Shown piece by piece: positions 18,170 to 28,700 of a DNA stretch of 64,000 nt. A model generated the notes under the pieces. It was not told where the DNA came from. It saw only the letters and a list, made by a program, of their open reading frames with translations, and did no database searches. The DNA comes from JBJYIN01 sp046237015 (GTDB lineage: Bacteria; Pseudomonadota; Gammaproteobacteria; Enterobacterales; Enterobacteriaceae). Each line of letters starts with the position of its first letter. The stretch's first letter is position 1. Made by a program: the position numbers and the translations under genes. Location of the stretch: NCBI RefSeq assembly GCF_046237015.1, contig NZ_JBJYIN010000005.1, forward strand, positions 124,001-188,000, read 5' to 3'.

Positions 18170-19255
18170 ATGAAAACGGCAACTGCCGTCATTAGCCGCC
18201 GTGCTTTGCGTCACAACCTGCAACGGATCCGCCAGCTAGCCCCCAACAGTCGATTGGTCGCGGTGGTAAAAGCCGATGCTTATGGTCACGGTATGATTGA
18301 AGCTGCACAGATTTTTCACGATGCCGATTGCTACGGCGTCGCGCGACTCTCAGAAGCACTCACACTCAGAGCAGCAGGAATAACCAAACCCATCCTGCTA
18401 CTCGAAGGCTTTTTCTCTGCTGACGATCTCCCTTTACTGGCAGATAATCAGCTTGAAACCGCAATTCATAGCCCGGAACAACTCGCGGCGCTAGAACATG
18501 CTCATTTATCCCGCCCGATTCGCGTCTGGATGAAACTCGATACCGGTATGCACCGGCTGGGTGTCCTGCCAGAACATGCGGATGCCTTCTGGCAACGATT
18601 AACCGCATGCCAGAATGTCGTGCAACCCGTCAATATCATGAGTCATTTCTGCCGTGCAGATGAACCTGAATCCGGCGTGACGGAACGCCAATTGGCGTGC
18701 TTTGACGCATTTGCGCAGGGAAAGCCCGGTGCGCAATCCATCGCGGCATCAGGTGGCATCCTGCTGTGGCCGCAGGCGTACCGCGATCAGGTTAGACCGG
18801 GCATTATTTTGTACGGCGTATCACCGGTTGAGACCGAAAATGCAGTCCATTTCGGTTTTCTACCGGCAATGACGCTGACATCACACCTGATTTCTGTGCG
18901 TGAGCATAAGGCAGGCGAACCCGTTGGCTATGGCAGTATCTGGACGAGCACTCGCGACACCAAACTGGGCGTGGTCGCGATAGGCTATGGTGATGGCTAT
19001 CCGCGTAGTGCGCCGGCAGGAACACCTGTATGGATAAATGGACGGGAAGTCCCGCTATCCGGGCGAGTGTCCATGGACATGATCACCGTCGATCTTGGAC
19101 CGAACGCTCAAGATCACGTCGGTGATGAAGCCATTCTATGGGGACCCTCATTGCCGGTAGAGAGAATAGCTGCACATACTGGCGTCAGTGCCTACGAACT
19201 GATTACCCGCTTAACGTCGCGTATTCGTCGGGAATACGTAGACAATGCGTCATAA
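18170..19255 (+). CDS. alr: Alanine racemase, biosynthetic
   Basis: 361-aa PLP enzyme that makes D-alanine for peptidoglycan. The PLP lysine is in VAVVKADAYGHG near residue 34, and the second-subunit catalytic tyrosine region AIGYGDGYPRS is near 253. SGRVSMDMITVDLG is also intact. The gene order dnaB-alr is conserved with E. coli, where tyrB follows. Here a membrane protein, CRISPR array A and a ygjP-like gene intervene before tyrB. Confidence 0.97.
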   Translation: MKTATAVISRRALRHNLQRIRQLAPNSRLVAVVKADAYGHGMIEAAQIFHDADCYGVARLSEALTLRAAGITKPILLLEGFFSADDLPLLADNQLETAIHSPEQLAALEHAHLSRPIRVWMKLDTGMHRLGVLPEHADAFWQRLTACQNVVQPVNIMSHFCRADEPESGVTERQLACFDAFAQGKPGAQSIAASGGILLWPQAYRDQVRPGIILYGVSPVETENAVHFGFLPAMTLTSHLISVREHKAGEPVGYGSIWTSTRDTKLGVVAIGYGDGYPRSAPAGTPVWINGREVPLSGRVSMDMITVDLGPNAQDHVGDEAILWGPSLPVERIAAHTGVSAYELITRLTSRIRREYVDNAS

Positions 19256-19284
19256 ACAATAAAAATCATCACACAAAGGGATTT

Positions 19285-19917
19285 ATGGTGAAAACGCATT
19301 ATTTATCTGGCCACCTCTCACAATGTGGCCTTTATCTTTACTATGCAGCAAGCTGGTTTGCTGCATTATCCATCCTGATTATATTCACACTGACAGATTT
19401 CTATACCATGAGGCCGATCGACATTAGCGGTACGCTATTCGGCGGACAAATGGGATATATGCTGAAAATATCGCTTTTACATACCGCCTTATCTGGTTTT
19501 GTATTACTGGGCCTTTTTCGGCTTTCCGGTTGGCGTATCGCCTGGATAATTGTTGGGCTGCTACAAATCGGCATCGCTGTCTATTGGCGTGTTTGCTATT
19601 GGAATGAATATGGCGATCCGCAGGTGATACTTTCACCAGAATCTGGCGATCTGTATCTTTCCATGCTGATAGGCGCAGGCATGGCCGCTTTTGGCGCAAT
19701 TAAATACATTAAAGCCCGTCGAATCTACCGTTCTACTCGACCAGATTCGTTCCCATTTTTCAGAACGCTGGTTGCGTTATTTCTTGTCCTCATCTATGCC
19801 GTTTGGCCAATAGCAAGCTACATTCACAAACCGCTACCGGACTGCGCGTTTAGCCCTACAGGACAGCAACTCACAGCATGCCTGGGGGCAGATGACGAAC
19901 GGATTATTGTTGAGTGA
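19285..19917 (+). CDS. Unknown membrane protein
   Basis: 210-aa protein with about four hydrophobic segments (roughly residues 20-38, 60-80, 84-105 and 165-182). No family is recognised. The start at ATG 19285 has AAAGGG just upstream and follows alr by 29 bp, so it may be co-transcribed with alr. A longer in-frame start would overlap alr extensively and is unlikely. The C-terminal 25 residues contain three cysteines. Function unknown. Confidence 0.65.
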   Translation: MVKTHYLSGHLSQCGLYLYYAASWFAALSILIIFTLTDFYTMRPIDISGTLFGGQMGYMLKISLLHTALSGFVLLGLFRLSGWRIAWIIVGLLQIGIAVYWRVCYWNEYGDPQVILSPESGDLYLSMLIGAGMAAFGAIKYIKARRIYRSTRPDSFPFFRTLVALFLVLIYAVWPIASYIHKPLPDCAFSPTGQQLTACLGADDERIIVE

Positions 19918-19975
19918 TACCGGTAGTTCAGGCGAAGCTAGAACAGAAAGTTCAGTGAATCACTCACCATCTCCC

Positions 19976-20107
19976 AACCCTTTTTTATTCTCTATATCGT
20001 AGCTTATTGATTTCACATCAATATTCTTCACAAGGATAAAAAAGTGGTTTCCAGAGAAAATAAGATATTTTCTTTAAAAATCTAAACGTTAGAATAAAAC
20101 GCCAACA
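19976..20107 (+). promoter_or_regulatory. CRISPR leader of array A
   Basis: AT-rich leader directly before the first repeat. It has the core shared by all four arrays: AACCC plus T6 at 19976-19986, an IHF-like site at 20000-20012 (reverse complement AATCAATAAGCTA, one mismatch to WATCAANNNNTTR) and A6 at 20038-20043. TCTTTAAAAATCT and CGTTAG closer to the repeat recur in leader C. The IHF-like site ends 95 bp before the first repeat. Confidence 0.75.
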
Positions 20108-20315
20108 GTTCACTGCCGTATAGGCAGCTTAGAAATGGCTGAAGTCTCTGAATACACAAAATCCGACGTTCACTGCCGTATAGGCAGCTTAGAAAAGCCA
20201 GCCGAACGGCCACAGTTCGGCACCGTTGTTCACTGCCGTATAGGCAGCTTAGAAAGATTAATTACACGCACCCGACGCCAGCAGATGGTTCACTGCCGTG
20301 CAGGCAGTTCATCCA
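20108..20315 (+). CRISPR. Type I-F CRISPR array A, 3 spacers
   Basis: Three perfect 28-bp repeats (start GTTCACTGCC, loop GTATA, end CTTAGAAA) at 20108, 20168 and 20228 and a degenerate terminal repeat at 20288-20315, separated by three 32-bp spacers. The decayed repeat at the right end and the leader at the left both give plus-strand transcription. Csy4 should cut after the CTGCC/GGCAG hairpin to leave the 5' handle CTTAGAAA. No cas gene adjoins it; it must depend on the cas operon at 24758. The second spacer contains a GCCGAAC/GTTCGGC hairpin. Confidence 0.95.
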
Positions 20316-20526
20316 CAGGGTTGCATTACTACGTTACAGACCTTAGATAACGTATTACTGATAACCTTCTTAGTGAAAAGTGTCTGTAACAAGCTTCATC
20401 GAAGGAGTGTAAACCTTCAAATTTGGCACTATTAACATTTAAAAAGATTATTGTTTTTTCGTTAAAGTGGTCGTCAGATACAACGCCGAGGCGCAACGCT
20501 AAGGCAAAGTGAACCTGAAAGGTAAA

Positions 20527-21030
20527 TTAGACAGAACCTGCATTTATCTCTCTCCAATTCAACCAAATTCGCATATCAAACTCTAGCTGATGATAGTCAG
20601 GATCCATATGGCAGCACAGTTGGTAAAACGCTTTGTTGTGATCTTTTTCTTTGAGATGAGCAAGCTCATGTATCACGATCATACGCAGGAAGCCTTCGGG
20701 ACCATCACGAAATAATGCCGCAATTCTGATTTCGTTATTGGACTTCAATTTCCCGCCCTGCACACGCGCCACAAACGTATTGGTTCCTAGCGTTCCCTTT
20801 ATCGGGTTCTGCTTATTGTCATACAACACTTTGGACAACGCTGGAGCATTCTTCAGGTATTGCTGTTTTAGCTCGGCAACATAGTGATAAAGCGATTTAT
20901 CACTTTGAATATGATGACGATCAGGATATTTGTTTGCTAACCAGAGGCCCAATTTACCTTGATCAAGAAGTGATTGAACCTGTGCAACAACGGTTGAGGG
21001 GTACTGATTCAGATAGCGTAGTTGGATCAT
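20527..21030 (-). CDS. YgjP-like metallopeptidase-domain protein
   Basis: 167-aa protein of the YgjP/DUF45 (M48-like) family. The zinc motif HELAHLKEKDHNKAFY (HExxH with a downstream His) is near residue 120. The rest resembles E. coli YgjP. These proteins have a zincin fold; their physiological role is poorly established. It lies between array A and tyrB and is co-directional with tyrB. Confidence 0.82.
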   Translation of the reverse strand: MIQLRYLNQYPSTVVAQVQSLLDQGKLGLWLANKYPDRHHIQSDKSLYHYVAELKQQYLKNAPALSKVLYDNKQNPIKGTLGTNTFVARVQGGKLKSNNEIRIAALFRDGPEGFLRMIVIHELAHLKEKDHNKAFYQLCCHMDPDYHQLEFDMRIWLNWREINAGSV

Positions 21031-21133
21031 GGTACTTTTATACGTTGAAATGGCATGATGACTGACTTAACCCAATTCACCCATGTTTCATTGAATAGCG
21101 GGTTAAGCCAGTAAGATGACCGTTATTTACGAT

Positions 21134-22327
21134 TTACTGAATCGCGGCAAACGCTGCGGCAACACGCTGAACATTACTGTGATTCAGACCAGCAAGACAC
21201 ATACGACCACTAGCAATCAGATAAACGCCAAACTCTTCGCGCAGACGCTCAACTTGCTCTGGACTAAAACCGGTATAGCTGAACATACCTCGCTGGGTTA
21301 ACAAATAATCAAAATCATGATTAGGCAACGCGGTTTTTAGCGCAGAAACCAACGTTTGACGCATTTCAATAATGCGCGAGCGCATTTCTTCTACTTCAGC
21401 ACGCCAGCTAGCATTCAATTCTTCATCGTTTAGTACGCAGGAAACAATCTGAGCACCAAAATTTGGCGGAGAAGAATAGTTACGGCGCACGGTTGCTTTC
21501 AACTGCCCCAAGACACGCTGAGCGCTATCTGCATCGTCACAAATAACGGAAAGCCCGCCGACACGTTCGCTGTACAACGAGAAGATTTTGGAGAACGAGT
21601 TGGCTATCAGCGCGGGAGCACCAGCACGCGCGACGGCACGAATCGCGTAAGCATCTTCTGCGATCCCCGCGCCAAAACCTTGATAAGCAATATCCATAAA
21701 AGGGATCAGTTCACGGCTGATAACCACTTCAATCACGCGATCCCATTGTTCGTTAGTGAGATCTGAACCCGTTGGATTGTGGCAACAAGGATGCAGCAAC
21801 ACGATGCTGTGTCTCGGTAATTCCTGCAATGTTGACAGCATGGCATCAAATTTCACGCCCAAGCTTTCAACATCAAAATAAGGATAGGTATGAACGTTAA
21901 AACCAGCACCGGAAAAAATAGCAATATGGTTTTCCCAGGTAGGATCGCTAACCCACACTGATGAATCCGGAAAATAGCGTTTCAGAAAATCGGCACCAAT
22001 TTTCAGAGCACCAGAACCGCCCAGCGTCTGGATAGTCGCCACGCGATTCGCACTCAAAACCGGATGGTCTTCTCCAAACAGCAGATGCTGAATGGCGGTA
22101 CGATACGATTGCAAGCCTTCCATCGGCAAATAAGAGCTCGCTTTTTTGAATAGTGGCTGTCGAACTTCTTCGGCAGCACTAACCGCTCGAAGCTGGGGAA
22201 TAATATTTTGTTCGTTATAGTACAGCCCGATACTCAAATTAATCTTATCGGCACGCGGATCTTGTTTGAATGTTTCCATCAGAGACAAAATAGGATCGCC
22301 TGCGTAGGCTTCAACGTTTTGAAACAC
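21134..22327 (-). CDS. tyrB: Aromatic-amino-acid aminotransferase
   Basis: 397-aa PLP transaminase of fold type I, the same length as E. coli TyrB. It makes phenylalanine and tyrosine (and other amino acids) from keto acids and glutamate. The PLP lysine is in NSFSKIFSLYSERVGGLS, the arginine in the C-terminal YLIASGRMCLAGLN, and HPCCHNPTGSDLT is intact. The start is GTG at 22327. The upstream Lrp-type gene on the same strand and a 16-bp palindrome in the gap suggest local control. Confidence 0.96.
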   Translation of the reverse strand: MFQNVEAYAGDPILSLMETFKQDPRADKINLSIGLYYNEQNIIPQLRAVSAAEEVRQPLFKKASSYLPMEGLQSYRTAIQHLLFGEDHPVLSANRVATIQTLGGSGALKIGADFLKRYFPDSSVWVSDPTWENHIAIFSGAGFNVHTYPYFDVESLGVKFDAMLSTLQELPRHSIVLLHPCCHNPTGSDLTNEQWDRVIEVVISRELIPFMDIAYQGFGAGIAEDAYAIRAVARAGAPALIANSFSKIFSLYSERVGGLSVICDDADSAQRVLGQLKATVRRNYSSPPNFGAQIVSCVLNDEELNASWRAEVEEMRSRIIEMRQTLVSALKTALPNHDFDYLLTQRGMFSYTGFSPEQVERLREEFGVYLIASGRMCLAGLNHSNVQRVAAAFAAIQ

Positions 22328-22401
22328 AGTGTCGTTCTCCCGAACTCGAATATTTTAGCGTATGAATATGCTTATCATGAATGAGAAGGCTGGTGCAATT
22401 T

Positions 22402-22417
22402 TTCCTATGCATAGGAA
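22402..22417. promoter_or_regulatory. 16-bp perfect palindrome upstream of tyrB
   Basis: TTCCTATGCATAGGAA is a perfect palindrome, 75 bp upstream of the tyrB start and just after the Lrp-type stop codon. It could be an operator for the adjacent regulator. It lacks a loop or T run, so it is not a convincing terminator. Confidence 0.4.
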
Positions 22418-22418
22418 G

Positions 22419-22889
22419 TCATGGCGTATCTGGAACCACCCGACCATTTTCTTTTAGTCGATTGAGAACAACAGACGTTTTCAGGTGCGCCACACTCTTA
22501 TTTTGCGACAAGATCTGACTAATAAGAGCACTTAGCCCAGGGAGATCGGCAACGGCGACTTTGAGCAGGTAATCAGCATCGCCCGTGGTTTTATAGGCAT
22601 CAATAATGGCGTCAACCTCTCCCAGCATGTGATGAAAACGTTCAATATATTCACTGGTATGGTTGATCAAACGCACTTCAATTAATCCCAGACACTCCAG
22701 TCCAACCGCATTGGGAGAGAGACGAGCATGATAGCCGAGAATCAGTTGCGCCTGTTCCAGCGCAATACGACGGCGAGAACACTGAGAAGCGGAAAGCCCA
22801 ACCAGTTCACTGAGTTCCTGATTGGTCAAACGACCGTTAGTTTGTAACAGCGTCAGAATTTTCAGATCGAAGTCATCAATGTTATACAT
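22419..22889 (-). CDS. Lrp/AsnC-family transcriptional regulator
   Basis: 156-aa feast/famine regulator: N-terminal HTH (DFDLKILTLLQTNGRLTNQE, then LVGLSASQCSRRRIALE) and C-terminal RAM effector domain. I choose ATG 22889, with AGGGA at good spacing, over the adjacent GTG at 22892. It is upstream of tyrB on the same strand, a position that suggests it senses an amino acid and controls tyrB. Array B ends 100 bp upstream of it. Confidence 0.87.
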   Translation of the reverse strand: MYNIDDFDLKILTLLQTNGRLTNQELSELVGLSASQCSRRRIALEQAQLILGYHARLSPNAVGLECLGLIEVRLINHTSEYIERFHHMLGEVDAIIDAYKTTGDADYLLKVAVADLPGLSALISQILSQNKSVAHLKTSVVLNRLKENGRVVPDTP

Positions 22890-22989
22890 CACGTTCCCTA
22901 AACCGTGTCAGGCCATAAACAAACAGACTACCAGCTTTTTACTCCACGTTGTGGATGACTTTTTTATCATCGATTTTCGTGACGTTTTA

Positions 22990-24460
22990 GTTTTTTGCTG
23001 CCTGAACGGCAGTGAAATTAAATGAAACAGAAACTCCAAAGTTTTCGATTTTCTAAGCTGCCTATACGGCAGTGAACAAGACCTCAAAGACCCGGAACTG
23101 GTGCGACACTTTCTAAGCTGCCTGTACGGCAGTGAACTCTGTATGCTTACCGCAAGTGAGTTTGTTTAATTTCTAAGCTGCCTGTACGGCAGTGAACAAC
23201 GCACCCGGCTAGAGCTGGGCTTAGACTGATTTCTAAGCTGCCTATACGGCAGTGAACATTTAGACCACGCAAGCCACTCTTTCGAGAATTTTCTAAGCTG
23301 CCTATACGGCAGTGAACGCGTATTGTTTTGCCGCTTTAATTGGCAAATATTTCTAAGCTGCCTATACGGCAGTGAACTTCGATAGCGGCCTCTTTAATAC
23401 GGTTTACATTTTCTAAGCTGCCTATACGGCAGTGAACCAAATCAATCTTGGAGGGCCGTCCACGGGTTGTTTCTAAGCTGCCTATACGGCAGTGAACTGG
23501 TAGCAATCTCGTGGGGATCGCCGGGTCCATTTCTAAGCTGCCTATACGGCAGTGAACGGTTTACCTATCTTGCGGATATTAACGATGATTTTCTAAGCTG
23601 CCTATACGGCAGTGAACCACGTTAGGGAAATAGAATTGCTGCACGTTGTATTTCTAAGCTGCCTATACGGCAGTGAACAAATTGACGATGTTCCGGTTTC
23701 GGCTAAAAGATTTCTAAGCTGCCTATACGGCAGTGAACGAAAGTGATTTTCGTGACGGTATCCGGCTTGATTTCTAAGCTGCCTATACGGCAGTGAACGC
23801 GGCGGCGGCTGTCTGAAGGTTGACGTTATATTTCTAAGCTGCCTATACGGCAGTGAACTGATGCAATACTAGAGGAATCCAGCGAGCTGATTTCTAAGCT
23901 GCCTATACGGCAGTGAACGCAATGATCGGCGCGGCTGGTGTCGCCGGAACTTTCTAAGCTGCCTATACGGCAGTGAACCCTTTTCCTGTAGCTTCGGTAA
24001 TTCCTGTTCGTTTTCTAAGCTGCCTATACGGCAGTGAACTTTACTGTGCGTCAATAGGATTAAAGCGGCGATTTCTAAGCTGCCTATACGGCAGTGAACT
24101 ACGAAGGTTATCGGCGCTCGGCAAACCGGATTTTCTAAGCTGCCTATACGGCAGTGAACCGATTACGCCATTATTTAACGACTGTTCAAATCTTTCTAAG
24201 CTGCCTATACGGCAGTGAACTAATTCCTCCGCCAACCACATCGACACCCGCTTTTCTAAGCTGCCTATACGGCAGTGAACGGGTTAGCGAGAGCCGTAAA
24301 AATGCGGCAAGTTTTCTAAGCTGCCTATACGGCAGTGAACTCAACACTTTTGGTCAGCGACCGCGCAGTACTTTTCTAAGCTGCCTATACGGCAGTGAAC
24401 TTGCTATACCCTGCGCGAATGGCGGCCTTTGTTTTCTAAGCTGCCTATACGGCAGTGAAC
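22990..24460 (-). CRISPR. Type I-F CRISPR array B, 24 spacers
   Basis: 24 canonical repeats between 23050 and 24460 plus a degenerate terminal repeat at 22990-23017, separated by 24 spacers of 32-33 bp. Read on the minus strand the repeat is the same as in arrays A and C. The two repeats at 23110 and 23170 share a single loop substitution (GTACA for GTATA), next to the decayed end. The leader and cas1 lie to the right, so new spacers enter at 24460. Spacers of 33 bp appear before 23651, 24012 and 24193. Confidence 0.97.
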
Positions 24461-24600
24461 CTGTAGCCCGATCACTCTAACGATTTGTTTTCTTAGTAGC
24501 AATTGCCGTTTTTGCCGTAAAAACCCTTTTTTCCAGCCTATCTGTAACTCATTGATTGTTAAGCCTGTGAAATAAACCAAATAAAAAGGGTCTGAGTTTG
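24461..24600 (-). promoter_or_regulatory. CRISPR leader of array B
   Basis: Leader between the array and cas1. In plus-strand order it holds CCC-T6 at 24524-24532, TAACTCATTGATT at 24545-24557 (reverse complement fits the IHF consensus WATCAANNNNTTR fully) and A5-GGG at 24583-24590. The proximal part, read on the minus strand (TTTTACGGCAAAAACGGC), is similar to leader C. The core has the same plus-strand orientation as in A, C and D although this array is transcribed the other way. Confidence 0.75.
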
Positions 24601-24757
24601 GGTAATATTTCTTACGGTCACCATTTTTTAAGAATATTTGTGATAGGCTGATTCTCGTTAGTTTTCTGAAGATTATATTTTTATTTATTAAATAGTTAGC
24701 CTGCGATTAATTTCGCTGGCGTCAACGCCTATTATCGTTCGCAGCAGAAAATACATT
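24601..24757 (+). promoter_or_regulatory. Probable cas operon promoter region
   Basis: AT-rich stretch upstream of cas1. A TGTGA half-site at 24639-24643 with a weaker TTCTC partner resembles a CRP site, which would fit the known CRP control of type I-F cas genes in Pectobacterium. No Shine-Dalgarno is evident before cas1. The CRP reading is inferred from one good half-site. Confidence 0.4.
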
Positions 24758-25738
24758 ATGGATAACGTCTTTAGCCCTTCGGACTTAAAAACTATTCTGC
24801 ATTCCAAACGTGCCAATGTTTATTACCTCCAGCATTGTCGTATTCTCGTTAATGGTGGCCGTGTCGAATATGTCACGGAAGAAGGGAATCAGTCTTTGTA
24901 CTGGAATATCCCCATCGCCAATACCAGCGTGGTGATGTTGGGAACCGGCACTTCGGTTACGCAGGCGGCGATGCGGGAATTTGCCAGAGCAGGTGTAATG
25001 GTCGGTTTTTGTGGCGGCGGCGGTACTCCGCTGTTCGCTGCTAACGAAGCAGAAATCGCAGTGTCCTGGCTATCGCCACAGAGCGAATATCGGCCAACCG
25101 AATATTTACAGGATTGGGTGAGCTTTTGGTTCGATGACGAGAAAAGGCTGGCCGCTGCCATCGCTTTCCAGCAGGTGCGGATAGCGCAGATTCGTCAGCA
25201 CTGGCTGGGTTCCCGTCTGTCCCGCGAATCCCGCTTTACCTTTAAGGCCGACCATCTTCAGGCACTTCTTGATCGCTATGAAAAAGGGCTAACCGACTGC
25301 CACACCAGCAATGACGTGCTGGTACAAGAAGCGATGATGACCAAAGCCCTGTATAGACTGGCCGCCAATGCCGTGAGCTATGGCGACTTTACTCGCGCCA
25401 AACGCGGCGGCGGTACCGATCTAGCTAACCGTTTTCTCGATCACGGCAACTACTTAGCTTATGGACTGGCTGCCGTCTCGACGTGGGTTCTGGGTCTGCC
25501 GCACGGATTAGCCGTGTTGCATGGTAAAACGCGTCGTGGCGGGCTGGTATTCGACGTCGCCGATTTAATTAAGGACGCACTCGTACTGCCGCAGGCGTTT
25601 ATTGCCGCAATGGAAGGCGAAGAGGAACAAGAATTTCGTCAGCGCTGCCTGACCGCGTTCCAACAATCCGAGGCGCTGGATGTGATGATCGGTAGTTTGC
25701 AGGATGTCGCCAGCAACCTGAGTCAGGTAGCTCGATGA
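24758..25738 (+). CDS. cas1: CRISPR-associated endonuclease Cas1, type I-F
   Basis: 326-aa integrase of spacer acquisition. The metal-binding triad is visible: Glu191 in VQEAMMTKALYR, His255 in VLHGKTRRGG and Asp269 in FDVADLIKDA. Length is normal for I-F Cas1. It works with Cas2-3, with which it overlaps by an ATGA (25735-25738). First gene of the operon cas1, cas2-3, csy1, csy2, csy3, csy4. Confidence 0.97.
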   Translation: MDNVFSPSDLKTILHSKRANVYYLQHCRILVNGGRVEYVTEEGNQSLYWNIPIANTSVVMLGTGTSVTQAAMREFARAGVMVGFCGGGGTPLFAANEAEIAVSWLSPQSEYRPTEYLQDWVSFWFDDEKRLAAAIAFQQVRIAQIRQHWLGSRLSRESRFTFKADHLQALLDRYEKGLTDCHTSNDVLVQEAMMTKALYRLAANAVSYGDFTRAKRGGGTDLANRFLDHGNYLAYGLAAVSTWVLGLPHGLAVLHGKTRRGGLVFDVADLIKDALVLPQAFIAAMEGEEEQEFRQRCLTAFQQSEALDVMIGSLQDVASNLSQVAR

Positions 25739-28700
25739 ACATTCTGCTGATTTCTGAATGTAATAAGCGCGCGCTGGTCGAAACCCGCCGAGTACTGGAC
25801 CAGTTTGCCGAGCGCAAGGGCGAACGTACGTGGCAAACCGCCATCACGCAGGAAGGGCTGAACACACTACGCAAGCTGTTGCGCAAAACGGCGCGGCGTA
25901 ATACGGCCGTCGCCTGTCACTGGGTTCGCAGTGCAAACCACACAGAACTACTGTGGATCGTCGGCAATCTACGGCGTTTTAATGCCCAAGGGAGCGTGCC
26001 AACCAACACCACCAGCCGGGATGTTTTGCGCTCGAAAGATGAAAACCCGTGGCACAGCGCCGAGGTGTTTAGCCTGCTGGCGGCCATTGCTGGGTTATTT
26101 CACGATATCGGCAAGGCCAACGCGTTATTTCAGGCGGGCCTGAGCGGCGCGGGCCCGCGCAGTCAACCGTATCGGCACGAGTGGATATCACTGCGACTAT
26201 TTCAGGCCTTCGTGGGAGAGCAAGATGACAAAAGTTGGCTAGCCACGCTCAGTACAATCACTCCTGAAGCGGAAACCGCACTGCTGGCAGAGTTGCAACA
26301 GGATAAGCCAACGTTAAGCGATAGCCCATTTCTCTCCTTGCCGCCACTAGCGCAAACCGTCGCCTGGCTCATTGTTTCTCACCACCGTTTGCCGGTATTT
26401 AATGAGTTCTCACAGCTCGCACCAAACAGCATCAAGCCACAGTTAAGTTTCGTGGAAACATGGTTAACCAAGCATCTTTCTCCGCAATGGAATGCACTCA
26501 ACCACTGCAAGACCGACTGGATGCCGTCTGAACAAGAGCAAAACTGGCAGTTTCCGCATGGCACGCCGCTGCGCAGCAAGGTCTGGCGCGAGAAGGCGAA
26601 AAAATTTGCAAGCCGCGCACGGAAGTTGCCTTCATTCATGCATTTCAGCCAATTAGATCAACGGTTGACCGTGCATCTGGCTCGTCTCGCACTCATGCTG
26701 GCGGACCACCATTATTCAGCAGGCGATCCAACGGTTGGCTGGCAGGATCCCGCTTATCGGGTTTGGGCTAATACCGATTTCAAGACAAAGGAATATAAAC
26801 AGAAGCTGGACGAACACTGCGTCGGCGTCGGGCAAAATGCCCTACTGCTGGGACGCAGCTTGCCGCACCTACGTGACACCCTCCCAGCCATCACCCGTCA
26901 CAAAGGGTTTCGGCAACGTAGCACGCACCCGCGCTTTCGCTGGCAAGATCGCGCATTCGACCTTGCTTGTTCTATTCGTGAATCCAGCAAACAGCACGGT
27001 TTCTTTGGCGTCAACATGGCATCGACGGGTCGAGGGAAAACCTTCGCTAACGCTCGAATCATGTATGGCCTGTCGGACGAATCCATCGGCTGTCGCTTCT
27101 CCGTTGCGTTAGGGTTACGAACGCTGACGTTGCAAACGGGTGATGCGCTACGGCAGCGCCTAATGCTGGAAGAAGACGACTTAGCAGTGCTGATTGGCTC
27201 ACAAGCTGTACAAGACCTCCATGAAATGCGCAATGAAAATGAACAGCGCGAGAAGAATACACCGCAGACAGGCAGTGAATCCGCCGCTCCACTGTTCTCT
27301 GAACATCAATATGTTCGTTACGACGGATCGCTGGATGATGGTCGGCTAAAAACATGGCTAGAACGTAGCCCCACCCTGCATCAATTACTGAGTGCGCCCG
27401 TGCTGGTGACCACTATCGACCACCTGATGCCCGCCACCGAAGGGCTGCGCGGCGGCCACCAAATTGCCCCGATGCTACGTCTCTTGACCTCCGATCTGGT
27501 GCTGGATGAGCCGGATGATTTTGGTCTGGAAGACTTGCCCGCGCTGTGTCGTTTGGTTAACTGGGCGGGTATGTTAGGTTCACGCGTGTTGCTTTCTTCA
27601 GCCACATTACCACCGGCGTTAATTCGTGCGCTGTTCGGTGCCTATCTTGATGGCCGTGCCGCCTGGCAACAGGCTTACGGCACGCCGAATACGCCATTGA
27701 ATGTGTGCTGCGGCTGGTTTGATGAATTTGACTGTCAGCATGAGCAATACGGCGACGTGAAAAATTTCATGACCAAACACGATGCGTTCGTGCAGCAGCG
27801 GCTGAAAAATCTGACGAAAGATGAACTCCCGCTACGCTTCGCCACTATCGTGCCGATAAGCAGCCCCAGCAAAAATGCGGACGATGTGCATTTGGCCGTC
27901 GCGCAGGCCATCCATCCACGGGCGCTCGATTTACATTCCCAACACCACCAACAGCATGAGAACAGCAAAACCGTTTCACTCGGGTTGGTTAGAATGGCGA
28001 ATATCAACCCGCTGATTGCCGTCGCTCGTCAATTGCTTGCTCTGCCCTCGCCGCCGGATACCTGTATTCACTACTGCGTTTATCACAGTCAGCACCCGTT
28101 AGCGATGCGATCCTATATTGAGCAACGGCTCGATGCCGCACTGATGCGTAGCGACGCCAATGCGCTGTGGCAGGTAACAGAAATTCGTCAGGCGATAGAA
28201 AACGCACCGCAGCAGCATCATATCTTTGTGGTGTTAGCGACCTCGGTCGCCGAAGTCGGCAGAGATCATGATTACGACTGGGCAATAGTCGAACCTAGCT
28301 CAATGCGTTCGCTTATCCAGCTTGCCGGACGCATATTACGCCATCGGCAGGATGAGCAGCACGTACCTAAAACCCCCAATATCTATCTACTTAGCCACAA
28401 TATTCGTGCGCTGAGAGGAGAAGACGTCGCGTACTGTCAACCCGGTTTTGAATCGAAAAATGACCGGCTGGATGCGCACGACCTTCGTCAGCTATTGCAA
28501 GAGAAGGACTATCGCCACCTCAGTGCCGCCCCGCGTATTGTGCAGCCTGCCGCCTTCACCAAACCGTTTTCACTGGTAGCGTTAGAACACGCGGTATTAG
28601 GAAAAACGCTGTTTGGCCTCACCAATCAAAAGCTCGATGACCTGAAACGCCCGCCCGCTGCATTCTGGTGGCGAGCACATCCGCACTGGAATGGCGAACT

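Noticed and set aside
24639..24657. Full CRP site ahead of cas1
   Set aside because: Only the TGTGA half matches well; the partner half is poor, so it is kept as a possibility in the promoter entry rather than called as a site.
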